Shown: piece after piece, positions 7,997 through 16,179 of the stretch
Position numbering within the stretch: position 1 is the stretch's first letter
How the letters are laid out: the number at the start of each line of letters is the position of its first letter
Assembly: GCF_038452265.1 (NCBI RefSeq)
Contig: NZ_CP151842.1
Coordinates: forward strand, 1,860,001 to 1,924,000
Length of the DNA: 64,000 nucleotides
Direction: 5' to 3'
Source: Vibrio diazotrophicus
Lineage (GTDB): Bacteria > Pseudomonadota > Gammaproteobacteria > Enterobacterales > Vibrionaceae
Translations under genes and position numbers: made by a program
The notes under the pieces: model-generated
The model's input: the letters and a program-made list of their open reading frames with translations, nothing else
Told to the model about the DNA's origin: nothing
The model's database searches: none

Positions 7997-9550
7997 TCAT
8001 CCACGAGCTTGTGCATCGAAGCGGTAAACATCATCCCTGTACTGAAGACTTCCACCTTCATACCAAACGGTTTGGTAAATGATATGAACTGGGATTCGCT
8101 TCTTCAGCGCAATAGACTTATTGCTTGGGTTCTGTTCATCTTTCAATTTGGACTCATCAATTCCCTGAGTTTCAAAAATCTTAGCCGCAAAAATAGACGC
8201 ATCCTGCACACGGATGCAGCCAGAGCTGAATGCTCTTGATGGGCTGCTAAACAGATGCTTGCTTGGTGTATCGTGCAAATAAATGGCTCTGGCATTTGGC
8301 GTATTAAATTTGTACAACCCCAATGCATTTTGACGCCCTGATTGCTGACGCATTCGGTATGGGAATGTATCTGGGTCTACGCTTGTCCAATCGATCCCTT
8401 TCGGATCTAAGATTTTGTCTGAGGTCCAGCTCTTAATGATATCGATATTATGTCGGCTGAAGTAATTAGCATCCCTCTTCGCCAATGGTAGAATGTCTTC
8501 CACCATAATTTTTCTCGGAACATTCCAAGTGGGATTTAGGATTACTGAGTCGAGTTTAATTGACATCAAAGGTGTCGGGCGTTTAACACTTCCCACGACC
8601 ACTTTTGACGAGAATACAGGTTTGCCTGAATACCAATACTTCATGTCAAACCCAGGAATGTTCACCACGATCACAGTGTCTTCTTCCTGTGACCATAAGC
8701 GGCTGCGCTCGGCATTCAAAGCCAGAAGAGCCAAGCGGGACTTAACAGAAAGGTTGAGCCATTTTAACGTGTCGGGACCGATGATTCCGTCTGATTTAAG
8801 GCCGTGCATTCGTTGAAATCGCTTAACCACTTTCACCAGACTGTTGTCATACCAGGTGACACTGTCACTCACCTGACTCATGTCGATGTTCACTAGTGAT
8901 AAGCGATGAATTAGCAGCTCTCTATCATCAAGCCTATCCCCCGGCTTTATTAAACCTTTTTGGTTATAGCGAGGAATGATCTCAGACTCTTTCTCAAGTA
9001 GAGTATTGTATGCAGTCATCAAAGGCTTGTATGAAGCGTCACTCGGCGTGTATGACTGAACCAGTTCACCAATACCGTTCGTCGCCACAGCAACTTCTAA
9101 AGAAACAAAGGCGTTTTCACTAGGGAGTGGTAAGTTGTATGTCAGCTTTTTGCCTTCAAAAAACCACTGTTGCCCAAGTTTTGCAGCCTGCTCAGCGTAA
9201 CTCAAATACATGATAAGAGTATCAGTCGCTAACAGGTCGTATTCAAACCAAGTATTTTGCTCGCGATATTTTTGCAAATACCCTAAACGTCCATCAAATA
9301 GCGGACTAATACCTGCACGATGGATAACTTCAAGCTGCTGCTCAAACTTTTGAATGGTAGCTAAATCGATCCAAATAAGCTGAGCGTTATTTTCCTGATA
9401 AATTCGCTCAACTCTCTGCGGATACGCTAACAGTGACAAAACCGGTGAATCAGGTTCAATCCAACCTAATTCAGAAAGCCGTTTTTCTGCTGCTGAAATC
9501 GATACACTGAACAGAAGTAGCAACACTGCAAAAAAACGATTTTTCTTCAT
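7997..9550 (-). CDS. ldtD: L,D-transpeptidase, YcbB/LdtD family
   Basis: 517 residues: a signal peptide (FFAVLLLLFSVSISAAE), an alpha-helical N-terminal scaffold, a peptidoglycan-binding_1 domain (VVKRFQRMHGLKSDGIIGPDTLKWLN, about 240-270) and a YkuD catalytic domain with HDTPSKHLF and the active-site SSGCIRVQD (Cys near residue 444). It makes 3-3 cross-links between mDap residues in the periplasm. It is about 100 residues shorter than E. coli LdtD (615 aa) but has all catalytic parts. It is followed by mepK on the same strand. Confidence 0.92.
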   Translation of the reverse strand: MKKNRFFAVLLLLFSVSISAAEKRLSELGWIEPDSPVLSLLAYPQRVERIYQENNAQLIWIDLATIQKFEQQLEVIHRAGISPLFDGRLGYLQKYREQNTWFEYDLLATDTLIMYLSYAEQAAKLGQQWFFEGKKLTYNLPLPSENAFVSLEVAVATNGIGELVQSYTPSDASYKPLMTAYNTLLEKESEIIPRYNQKGLIKPGDRLDDRELLIHRLSLVNIDMSQVSDSVTWYDNSLVKVVKRFQRMHGLKSDGIIGPDTLKWLNLSVKSRLALLALNAERSRLWSQEEDTVIVVNIPGFDMKYWYSGKPVFSSKVVVGSVKRPTPLMSIKLDSVILNPTWNVPRKIMVEDILPLAKRDANYFSRHNIDIIKSWTSDKILDPKGIDWTSVDPDTFPYRMRQQSGRQNALGLYKFNTPNARAIYLHDTPSKHLFSSPSRAFSSGCIRVQDASIFAAKIFETQGIDESKLKDEQNPSNKSIALKKRIPVHIIYQTVWYEGGSLQYRDDVYRFDAQARG

Positions 9551-9619
9551 ATAAAGACGCCTAACTCAACAACCTATAGATTGAGTATGGCAAAAAATGA
9601 GTCAATTGTTATGACAAAA

Positions 9620-10708
9620 TTAAACAATTGCTGACCAGTGATTATCCCATTGCACATTTGATACACTCGTTGCCGCGCCATGAGGATATTGGTTTCTCAC
9701 TACCATCCCAGCACCGGAGCTTACCTGAAACTGCTCATCATGCACAACAACACCTGAAGCATCGGGTAAAGGAGCGAGTTCAACTAAGCGATGAGTTTCC
9801 TTCGACCAAATACCGTAGCAATTCCCGACGGGAGACGTAGCCAATATCCATTTATCCGTAGCCGCTATGCTTGCAATATAGTGATTAAAACGAGCCCACT
9901 CTTCAGGTTCAGCAAGTAAAGGCTGCATTTTTCCGCCACGAGTATGCATGGCAATTAATGATGGTGTGTCTTCCGGTTGTCCACGATATTGTTGTCCACA
10001 CAACACGGTTTCACTTCCGTCATGAGCAAGGTGACGAATACTCAAATGGTGATCCGGTAATGCAACCTGCTCTAGCACTTTGCCATTCATAGACAGATAA
10101 GTAAGACTCGGCTGCATTGTCTCTATATTTAAAGGCTCTCGGCCGTTGGTATGAACGCCGCCCACACCAATCGCTAAGGTATTGTCTGGCATCATGATCA
10201 CCTCATGTGGACCGATACCAAAGCCTGTCAGTTCATCGGTTTTCTGGTAGCCCTTTTGAACGTCATAAACACCAATGATACCCCTGCTAGTTCCTCTTTC
10301 GCCTTCGGTTGCAAACAACCACAAGCCATCATTGGAATAGACGCCATGACCGTAATAGTGTCGCTGAGAGCCAGACGAGTTGAGCGCTATCATCTCGCCA
10401 CTCTGATAGTCAAAAACCATCATAAACTCACCCGGACGACGGCCAAAAGCAACGGCTTGACTCATATGAGGATGAATAGCGACCCCATGTCCTCTGGCAG
10501 GTAAAGGCAACTGACGAATCGCTTGCCCCTGTTTATCGGCAACTACAGCGCTAAACTGGTTGCGGCTTGTCACGGCACAACCAATGAGTGCTGGTTGATT
10601 TTTATTCCCGTTGCTTGCACAACCAAACGGAAATATTGGTGTGCAAACACCGAAGAGAGCCGCTTTTAGTAGCGAGCGGCGAGTGTTATCAGTCACCATC
10701 GGTTGCAT
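9620..10708 (-). CDS. DUF1513 family Tat-exported beta-propeller-like protein
   Basis: 362 residues with a twin-arginine-like N-terminus (TRRSLLKAALFGV) and a Cys (FGCASN) that could be a lipobox. The remainder shows repeated short strands with GHGVAIHP, GIGPHEVIMMPD and LSIRHLAHD, the signature of DUF1513, predicted to be a periplasmic propeller. Its function is not known. It is last in an imelysin / DUF1111 / imelysin / DUF1513 operon, overlapping the imelysin gene before it by 20 bp. AGGA five bases before ATG 10708 supports the start. An iron-related role follows from context only. Confidence 0.85.
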   Translation of the reverse strand: MQPMVTDNTRRSLLKAALFGVCTPIFPFGCASNGNKNQPALIGCAVTSRNQFSAVVADKQGQAIRQLPLPARGHGVAIHPHMSQAVAFGRRPGEFMMVFDYQSGEMIALNSSGSQRHYYGHGVYSNDGLWLFATEGERGTSRGIIGVYDVQKGYQKTDELTGFGIGPHEVIMMPDNTLAIGVGGVHTNGREPLNIETMQPSLTYLSMNGKVLEQVALPDHHLSIRHLAHDGSETVLCGQQYRGQPEDTPSLIAMHTRGGKMQPLLAEPEEWARFNHYIASIAATDKWILATSPVGNCYGIWSKETHRLVELAPLPDASGVVVHDEQFQVSSGAGMVVRNQYPHGAATSVSNVQWDNHWSAIV

Positions 10709-11720
10709 TGAATCCTATCACTACGTCTAGTTCCACAGAGACTTCGTCATGTAACAAATACTTAAGTTGTTCCATTTTGTTGTACTGAGAAAGCACAGTT
10801 CGATATCCCTTTTTTGTTTGCAGCAGGTCGAACAAACTTCCCTCTTCAGGCCATGTTGCCAAAAGGTTTGCATATTGGGTTTTCACTCGTTCCGCCAAAT
10901 CGACTAGTCCACGGTCTCTCAGCATTTTGTCCAAACCATTTCCATCAGATAAATACAGCGATTGCATCGCTTCAATGTTGGCTTTTAGGTTGAACATAGA
11001 CGTTTTAGAGCGCCATGACTCAGAGAAATATGGGCGAGGTTTACCAATATTCGCTAAAGGGCGCCTTAACTTAGACATGGAAAACTCTAACTGGTTAGAT
11101 AGCAGCGCTATGTATTCCGAAGTCCACGTTTTCTCATCCAGTTTTGTCCAAGGGTTTGTACGCCACGCTTTTTCAATCGTGTCGGCTCTGTTTGCCAGAT
11201 TTTCACTGATTGCTGTTGCTGACATACATGCCTTAACCTTCGAAGTGGTCAGCGGCGATTTAGAATCGTAGAGCATCCATTCAATTGCCCCAAGACCTTG
11301 TACCGTCACACTGTTTTCTGCAATTTCGGAAGCCGTCCAAACTTTATCCTGCTTTGTTAAGGCGCCCATTTTCAGACCTGTAGTGTTTTTCTTATCCGGC
11401 CAAAACTGCACATTCCAACTTTGAGCAAGAGCATCTGCAGGACCTCGCTCCTGACCTTGTAATGCCATCCATGCAAGCATAGTGCTATGCCATTGTTGTT
11501 TGATCTCTGAAATATCTACGGAATCTGCCAGACAGAACTCAGAAAACGTTTCGGCTAAAGAATGGGCTTGCATAGAAAAATGATTTGCGGCTTGATACTC
11601 CACCAAATAAGTAGCCTGGCTTACGTGTTGAGTTTGCTGCGCGTGCGAAGCTGTTTGACTTGTTTGACAGGCCGTTAAGCTCAGTACCAATATGCTTGGA
11701 AAAAAAAGTTTGAAGGTCAT
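10689..11720 (-). CDS. Imelysin-family lipoprotein
   Basis: About 343 residues. A lipoprotein signal (FFPSILVLSLTAC) places it on a membrane facing the periplasm. The body matches the imelysin/insulin-cleaving-peptidase-like fold, with QGLGAIEWMLYD corresponding to the GxHxxE region, but with Ala in place of the His. In this family the His and Glu are thought to bind metal, so this copy may have lost it. The start is moved to Met 11720, which has AGGTG five bases before it; the frame opens at 11735. It is third in the iron-related operon. Confidence 0.85.
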   Translation of the reverse strand: MTFKLFFPSILVLSLTACQTSQTASHAQQTQHVSQATYLVEYQAANHFSMQAHSLAETFSEFCLADSVDISEIKQQWHSTMLAWMALQGQERGPADALAQSWNVQFWPDKKNTTGLKMGALTKQDKVWTASEIAENSVTVQGLGAIEWMLYDSKSPLTTSKVKACMSATAISENLANRADTIEKAWRTNPWTKLDEKTWTSEYIALLSNQLEFSMSKLRRPLANIGKPRPYFSESWRSKTSMFNLKANIEAMQSLYLSDGNGLDKMLRDRGLVDLAERVKTQYANLLATWPEEGSLFDLLQTKKGYRTVLSQYNKMEQLKYLLHDEVSVELDVVIGFNATDGD

Positions 11721-11744
11721 ATAAACACCTAACAAAGAATGACT

Positions 11745-13127
11745 TTATAAAGAATTTAGAAATGCGATTAAGGCTTCGCGTTCTTGCTTACTGAACTGAA
11801 GTACTTTTTCTTTGGCTGCTTGAGCTTCGCCCCCATGCCAAAGCACCGCTTCCATAAGATTTCGTGCTCGTCCATCATGTAGGAAGTATGTATGGTTATT
11901 CACTTCCTCTGTATAGCCGATACCCCACAGCGGTGGCGTTCGCCACTCGTTGCCTGATGCAAGAGCTTCAGGTCGGCCATCACTTAATCCCTCGCCCATA
12001 TCGTGTAATAACAAATCTGTATATGGATGAATAGTTTGTTCTGACAGTGCAGGTCTAGATTCCACTTTTGCAGTTTTAACCGCTGTTTTGTGGCAGCTAT
12101 TACATCCTACTTCAGCGAACAGCTTTTTACCGTGTTGAACTTTTGGGTCATCAACGTTTCGGCGCACAGGTACCGCTAAGTGTTGCGAATAGAACTCAAC
12201 GAAATCGAGTATATTATCGCTCACTTCAGGTTCACCACCGTTAGGCACTTGACTACAAAGTGTTTGGTGCACACTGCAGTTTTCTTTAGGGAATAAACGG
12301 CTGGTCAACCCTAAATCACCATTGAACGCTGCGGCATTTTGTTGCATCAACGATGGTTGCCCTGCTTTCCAGCCAAAACGTCCAACGACTTTTTTCTCTT
12401 CGCGGATATCCCAAACTCGGTTCACACGACCAGAGATTCCATCACCATTAGCGTCGTTCTCGTCTTGCCAAGAAAGAATCGTCTGTTCTGGAATAGCTTC
12501 TAACAGTCCTAAACCAATCATAGGCGGAGCGACACGCGCAGAAAATTGAGTCTTCGGATGTAAGGCGCCATACCCTAAATTTTGAATAGAAAGATTCGGT
12601 TTACGTAAAAGTACTGGAGTGCCATCCGCAAACTTAACCACCACTTCGTCATAAGTAATAAGAATCGAACCTTCGGCTTTTTTCCCTGGAAGGGCAAAAT
12701 CTTGCAACTGATCACCGTAAACCGGTTCAGGTACTACACCCGCTCTGTCATATATGGCTTTTTGTGCAGCTGTTTCTGCTGGAATGCTCAAACGCACAAG
12801 CATCGAAACCGCTTGGGTATCATTGGCTTCTGGAGGGTGACCACGTCCATCTTTGATATGACAGTTCTGACAACCATTAGTGTTAAAAAGAGGACCAAGG
12901 CCATCGCGAGCATCAGTTGATGAAGGTGCCGGAACCCAAGGATTACGGAAAAAACTGTTACCCACGCTAAAGTCCAAACGTTTTGCCATTGGCAAGTTTG
13001 ATGCTGGCAGAGAATAAGCATTAGGGCCGGCTTTCGTAGTACTGGTACTGCCACCAGATTTCACGTCTTCAGCCACCGCATGGCAAGAGGCCAAACCCAG
13101 TAGTAGTGCTGAAAAATACGACTTCAT
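11745..13127 (-). CDS. DUF1111 di-haem oxidoreductase-like protein (thiol oxidoreductase family)
   Basis: About 460 residues. A signal peptide (SYFSALLLGLASCHAVAED) is followed by two c-type haem motifs, CQNCH near residue 85 and CNSCH near residue 345. The family (DUF1111, COG3488) is distantly related to di-haem peroxidases and occurs with imelysins in iron-related operons. The start is set at Met 13127, which gives a proper signal peptide; the frame opens at 13172. It is the second gene of the operon, with a hairpin between it and the first imelysin gene. Confidence 0.88.
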   Translation of the reverse strand: MKSYFSALLLGLASCHAVAEDVKSGGSTSTTKAGPNAYSLPASNLPMAKRLDFSVGNSFFRNPWVPAPSSTDARDGLGPLFNTNGCQNCHIKDGRGHPPEANDTQAVSMLVRLSIPAETAAQKAIYDRAGVVPEPVYGDQLQDFALPGKKAEGSILITYDEVVVKFADGTPVLLRKPNLSIQNLGYGALHPKTQFSARVAPPMIGLGLLEAIPEQTILSWQDENDANGDGISGRVNRVWDIREEKKVVGRFGWKAGQPSLMQQNAAAFNGDLGLTSRLFPKENCSVHQTLCSQVPNGGEPEVSDNILDFVEFYSQHLAVPVRRNVDDPKVQHGKKLFAEVGCNSCHKTAVKTAKVESRPALSEQTIHPYTDLLLHDMGEGLSDGRPEALASGNEWRTPPLWGIGYTEEVNNHTYFLHDGRARNLMEAVLWHGGEAQAAKEKVLQFSKQEREALIAFLNSL

Positions 13128-13207
13128 TACGTCTTTCTCATTGTTTAAAAAGCAAGAAACCCAATCCGTCACACCTCATGTTAAAGGTCTAAAGATTGGG
13201 TATAAAT

Positions 13208-13248
13208 GAGCTCTCTTTTTGTGGGGTGAATCTTGTTAAGAGAGCTCA
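13208..13248 (-). other. Intercistronic stem-loop after the first imelysin gene
   Basis: GAGCTCTCTT at 13208-13217 pairs perfectly with AAGAGAGCTC at 13239-13248. No T-run follows, so it is more likely a processing or stability element that favours the first gene than a full terminator. Confidence 0.6.
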
Positions 13249-13262
13249 GTCTGCCATCGAGA

Positions 13263-14522
13263 TTAAAATTCGTGGTCAGCGTTATCCGGATTGAGGCTAT
13301 CGATACCGATAATGCCTGCTGCACGCTCAATAGAAGCCGTTTGAGCCACTAAACCAGCGATAGCTTTATTGACTAATGCGTTGCCCTCAGCGTTGTCTGC
13401 AGCAATTAACTGATCAAAGTGTTGATTGTTTTGTTCTGCTGATTTCACTAACTCACCAACTTCTGCACGAGAAACTTCAAATTGAGCCAGAATGTCTTTC
13501 GCGGCCGCTGAATCTTTGTCTGCAACCAAATCATTGATGCTTGGACCAGAAATTTTAGATCCGTCTACACGTGAATATGAGCCCGTATAGACGTTGTAAA
13601 TGCCTTGCTCATTAAAGTAATGAGAGTTGTGCGTATTGTCTGAGAAACAATCGTGCTCGTCTTCGGTTGAATTCGCTTCAAGCGCCACTTTCATACGCTC
13701 ACCAGCTAACTCACCAAGAGATAACGAACCCATACCAAACAACATTTTACGAATGCCGTTTGTTGCTGATTCTGAAAGTAGTTCCTGACGGTAATTACCT
13801 TTTTCCGATGCTGACCACTGCTTTTCCATCCACTCTAGATCTTGTACCAGAAGCTGAACAGAAGCTTTTAAGTATTGGGCACGACGGTCACAGTTGCCGT
13901 TAGTACACGCTGCACCTTGAACATAATCTGTATAAGGACGAGCACCAGCGCCAGGGTTAGTGCCGTTTAAATCTTGGCCCCATAACAAAAATTCAATTGC
14001 ATGGTACCCAGATGCTACGTTCGCTTCCGAACCACCAACTTCGTTGAGGCTAGCGATAAGCTCAGGTGTAATGGTAGATGCATCAATTATCGTTGCACCG
14101 ATCGTGATCGCTTTATTACCGATAATGTTTGCACTTGCACCTTCATTACCAAGTTCATATTGATAATCTGTCGCAACGTAATCGATCAGACCTTCATCCA
14201 AAGGCCAAGCGTTTAGCTGTCCTTCCCAATCATCAACGACGGCGTTACCAAAACGGAAAACTTCAGACTGTTGGTACGGTACGCGCGCTGCTAACCAAGC
14301 TTTTTTAACATCTTGCAGTTTTGCTTCTGACGGTGCAGACAGAAAAGCATCCACTGATTTCTCAAGATCTTTAGCTGTTGTCAATGAATCAGCGAATACT
14401 GCGTGCGCAATATCGGCATAATTTTCAACAACTTGTTGCTGAGTAACTGCTGCCATACTTGCAGCACTTGCTAAAGCTAAAGAAGCGGCGATAGATTGGA
14501 CTAAAAACGATTTCACTTTCAT
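13263..14522 (-). CDS. Imelysin-family periplasmic iron-regulated protein (IrpA-like)
   Basis: About 419 residues with a signal peptide (KVKSFLVQSIAASLALASA, cleavage after SMA-AVT). The imelysin GxHxxE metal motif is intact as SGYHAIEFLLWGQD, and the body has the two-repeat helical fold of this family, whose members include the iron-regulated IrpA and EfeO M75 domains. The start is placed at ATG 14522 with AAGGA upstream. A Fur-box-like sequence 34 bp upstream fits induction under iron limitation. It heads an operon of four exported proteins and probably takes part in iron or haem capture. That function is inferred. Confidence 0.9.
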   Translation of the reverse strand: MKVKSFLVQSIAASLALASAASMAAVTQQQVVENYADIAHAVFADSLTTAKDLEKSVDAFLSAPSEAKLQDVKKAWLAARVPYQQSEVFRFGNAVVDDWEGQLNAWPLDEGLIDYVATDYQYELGNEGASANIIGNKAITIGATIIDASTITPELIASLNEVGGSEANVASGYHAIEFLLWGQDLNGTNPGAGARPYTDYVQGAACTNGNCDRRAQYLKASVQLLVQDLEWMEKQWSASEKGNYRQELLSESATNGIRKMLFGMGSLSLGELAGERMKVALEANSTEDEHDCFSDNTHNSHYFNEQGIYNVYTGSYSRVDGSKISGPSINDLVADKDSAAAKDILAQFEVSRAEVGELVKSAEQNNQHFDQLIAADNAEGNALVNKAIAGLVAQTASIERAAGIIGIDSLNPDNADHEF

Positions 14523-14555
14523 TGAAGCATCCTTGTTGAGCAACTTTATATTGTT

Positions 14556-14574
14556 AGTGCTAATTATTCTCATT
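14556..14574 (-). promoter_or_regulatory. Candidate Fur box before the imelysin operon
   Basis: Read on the minus strand the site is AATGAGAATAATTAGCACT, which by eye matches the 19-bp Fur consensus at about 16 positions. It is 34 bp upstream of the imelysin start, where it would overlap the promoter. Confidence 0.65.
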
Positions 14575-14630
14575 TGCACTACTAGTTACGCATCATACAA
14601 ATTTACAATTTATTTGCAAGCTGTAACAAA

Positions 14631-14657
14631 AAAAACCTCACCGAAGTGAGGTTTTTT
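14631..14657 (-). terminator. Terminator of ribA with a UUCG tetraloop
   Basis: Minus strand: AACCTCAC-TTCG-GTGAGGTT followed by eight Ts. The stable UUCG loop closed by C-G and the T-run make this a strong rho-independent terminator isolating ribA from the imelysin promoter. Confidence 0.92.
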
Positions 14658-14677
14658 TATGCAAAAGTGATGAGCTA

Positions 14678-15274
14678 TTAAAGTTTTAAGTCGTGCTTTC
14701 CGTGTGAGACTTTTGCTTTTAAATAGTTTTCATTGCCTGACTTAATATGAGCTGCTGTATTTACAACTTCAACGATTTCTATGCCATGCTGTTTTAGTTC
14801 GTTGACTTTCTTAGGGTTATTAGTCACCAATCGAATCTTATTTATACCCAAAGCTTTCAACATTTGCGCAGCTTCAGTGAAATCACGGAGATCGTCGCCG
14901 AAGCCCAAATGATTGTTGGCTTCGTAGGTATTCATCCCTTGGCTTTGTAAACGGTAAGCATCGATTTTGTTATAAAGCCCAATACCCCGCCCCTCTTGAC
15001 GTAAATAGAGAATAATTCCGCCAAACTCACCCATTTTCTCTATGGTTTCTTCCAACTGCTCACCACAATCGCAACGCGACGAATGGAAAACATCACCAGT
15101 TAAACACTCAGAGTGCATGCGAACTAATGGTATCTCTTGAGACTTATCAACGGATTTGAAGATAACAGCAACGTGCTCTTTGTCTGTTTCTAAACCTTTA
15201 AAAGAGAGGATTTCAGCATCAATGCTGCTTTTAGCGCCGACCTTAAAGTCAACTCTGGCTCTTACTTCCGCCAT
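14678..15274 (-). CDS. ribA: GTP cyclohydrolase II
   Basis: About 198 residues; catalyses the first step of riboflavin synthesis, GTP to 2,5-diamino-6-ribosylamino-pyrimidinone phosphate. The zinc cysteines are in ECLTGDVFHSSRCDCGEQL, the nucleotide site in LRQEGRGIGLYNKIDAY and the catalytic Asp/Arg region in NNHLGFGDDLRDF and TNNPKKVNEL. It is a stand-alone RibA without a fused RibB domain. The start is the ATG at 15274 (MAEVRARVDF), the usual vibrio start, rather than the TTG at 15295. No FMN riboswitch-like structure was seen upstream. Confidence 0.95.
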   Translation of the reverse strand: MAEVRARVDFKVGAKSSIDAEILSFKGLETDKEHVAVIFKSVDKSQEIPLVRMHSECLTGDVFHSSRCDCGEQLEETIEKMGEFGGIILYLRQEGRGIGLYNKIDAYRLQSQGMNTYEANNHLGFGDDLRDFTEAAQMLKALGINKIRLVTNNPKKVNELKQHGIEIVEVVNTAAHIKSGNENYLKAKVSHGKHDLKL

Positions 15275-15540
15275 ATCTGTACTCACTTTACTCAAACATT
15301 ACTTATGCACAGTCGTTAATAATTTATCTTCTTCTCATACTTAGCGAAGCTAATGCTCTGCCACATTGAGAGTCCATGCATTCGAATCAGTTAATCTTGC
15401 CATAACTATGGGGATTGGCCCGCAAGTTTTCAATGAAAAGATCATAATCTGTTTACCAACTTAAGTAACTTATAGAAACGCGCTCTGTAAGATTCATCAA
15501 GCTTTGTTGTTATAATATAACAATTTCGAAAAACGGCAAT
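15275..15540. promoter_or_regulatory. Upstream region of ribA with a 17-bp palindrome
   Basis: No gene seen. It contains the perfect palindrome TTGTTATAATATAACAA at 15507-15523 and a small TTAGC-GAA-GCTAA hairpin at about 15341. The palindrome holds a TATAAT and could be an operator or simply AT-rich promoter DNA. Confidence 0.45.
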
Positions 15541-15567
15541 AAAAAACCCAGCTGTAATAAGCTGGGT
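15541..15567 (-). terminator. Terminator of the 55-aa small gene
   Basis: Minus strand: CCCAGCT-TATTAC-AGCTGGG followed by TTTTTT, 18 bases after the stop of the small ORF. Confidence 0.9.
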
Positions 15568-15585
15568 AACAAGTACTAGATTGAC

Positions 15586-15753
15586 TTAGCTTTTCTGAGT
15601 TTTCTTCCACATAGTGAAATCAATCCAGATCTGTTCTAGTTCTTTCAATTCTTCTGCAGTTAATAACGATAACGTTGATTTAGACGGAGTCGAAGAATAT
15701 GGCTGCAGAGAACTAATTTGTTCATGAAAAGCTTCTTTCAATTTATAAATCAT
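15586..15753 (-). CDS. Small conserved-looking protein, 55 residues
   Basis: An ORF too short for most gene callers reads MIYKLKEAFHEQISSLQP, then a Ser/Thr-rich middle, then LLTAEELKELEQIWIDF and the end TMWKKTQKS. The composition is protein-like (amphipathic C-terminal helix), GTGGA lies seven bases before the ATG at 15753, and a strong terminator follows directly. A GTG start at 15765 is possible (four more residues). I do not recognise the family. The terminator is the best evidence that the unit is expressed. Confidence 0.65.
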   Translation of the reverse strand: MIYKLKEAFHEQISSLQPYSSTPSKSTLSLLTAEELKELEQIWIDFTMWKKTQKS

Positions 15754-16130
15754 CAGTTGGTCCACTGCCTTAATCCATTAATAAGCATTAATTCTCAAAA
15801 ATAATACCATTTAAAATTCAATTTTGTGACAAAAAACATATTAATGGAACTACCATCACACTTTACATTTGATTTTTTATAGGTGCTAATTTTGATCCAA
15901 AATATTCAGTTAGATCAATTACCTTAGTATTTTGATCACCTAGATTACCTTGCAAAAATTTACGCTTTATTCATATTCACTTCACTCTAACGCCACTTCA
16001 TATAAACCACTCTCTACTTTTCATACATTAATAAATACTAATATTCCATTTATTAATGATTTGATATTACATAGAGTTTCAAATATACGCAAATATCGCT
16101 TTCTAAAGTGGTATCGCTGTTTTTTAGATG
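15754..16130. other. AT-rich intergenic region between gyrA and the small gene
   Basis: About 375 bases, very AT-rich. It must carry the promoter of the small gene. An open frame at 15950-16150 on the plus strand runs through the gyrA terminator and has no ribosome site. Nothing else was recognised. Confidence 0.4.
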
Positions 16131-16164
16131 AAAAAAAACCGAGTATTTAATACTCGGCTTTTTA
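16131..16164 (-). terminator. gyrA terminator
   Basis: Minus strand: CCGAGTAT-TAA-ATACTCGG (8 bp, 3-nt loop) followed by a run of eight Ts, 16 bases after the gyrA stop. Confidence 0.92.
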
Positions 16165-16179
16165 TATAGTGAAGATTAT

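Noticed and set aside
15275..15585. FMN riboswitch before ribA
   Set aside because: None of the conserved RFN-element helices could be recognised; the region holds only small palindromes.
15950..16150. Plus-strand open frame of 66 codons downstream of gyrA
   Set aside because: It runs through the gyrA terminator, has no ribosome site and reflects AT-rich non-coding sequence.
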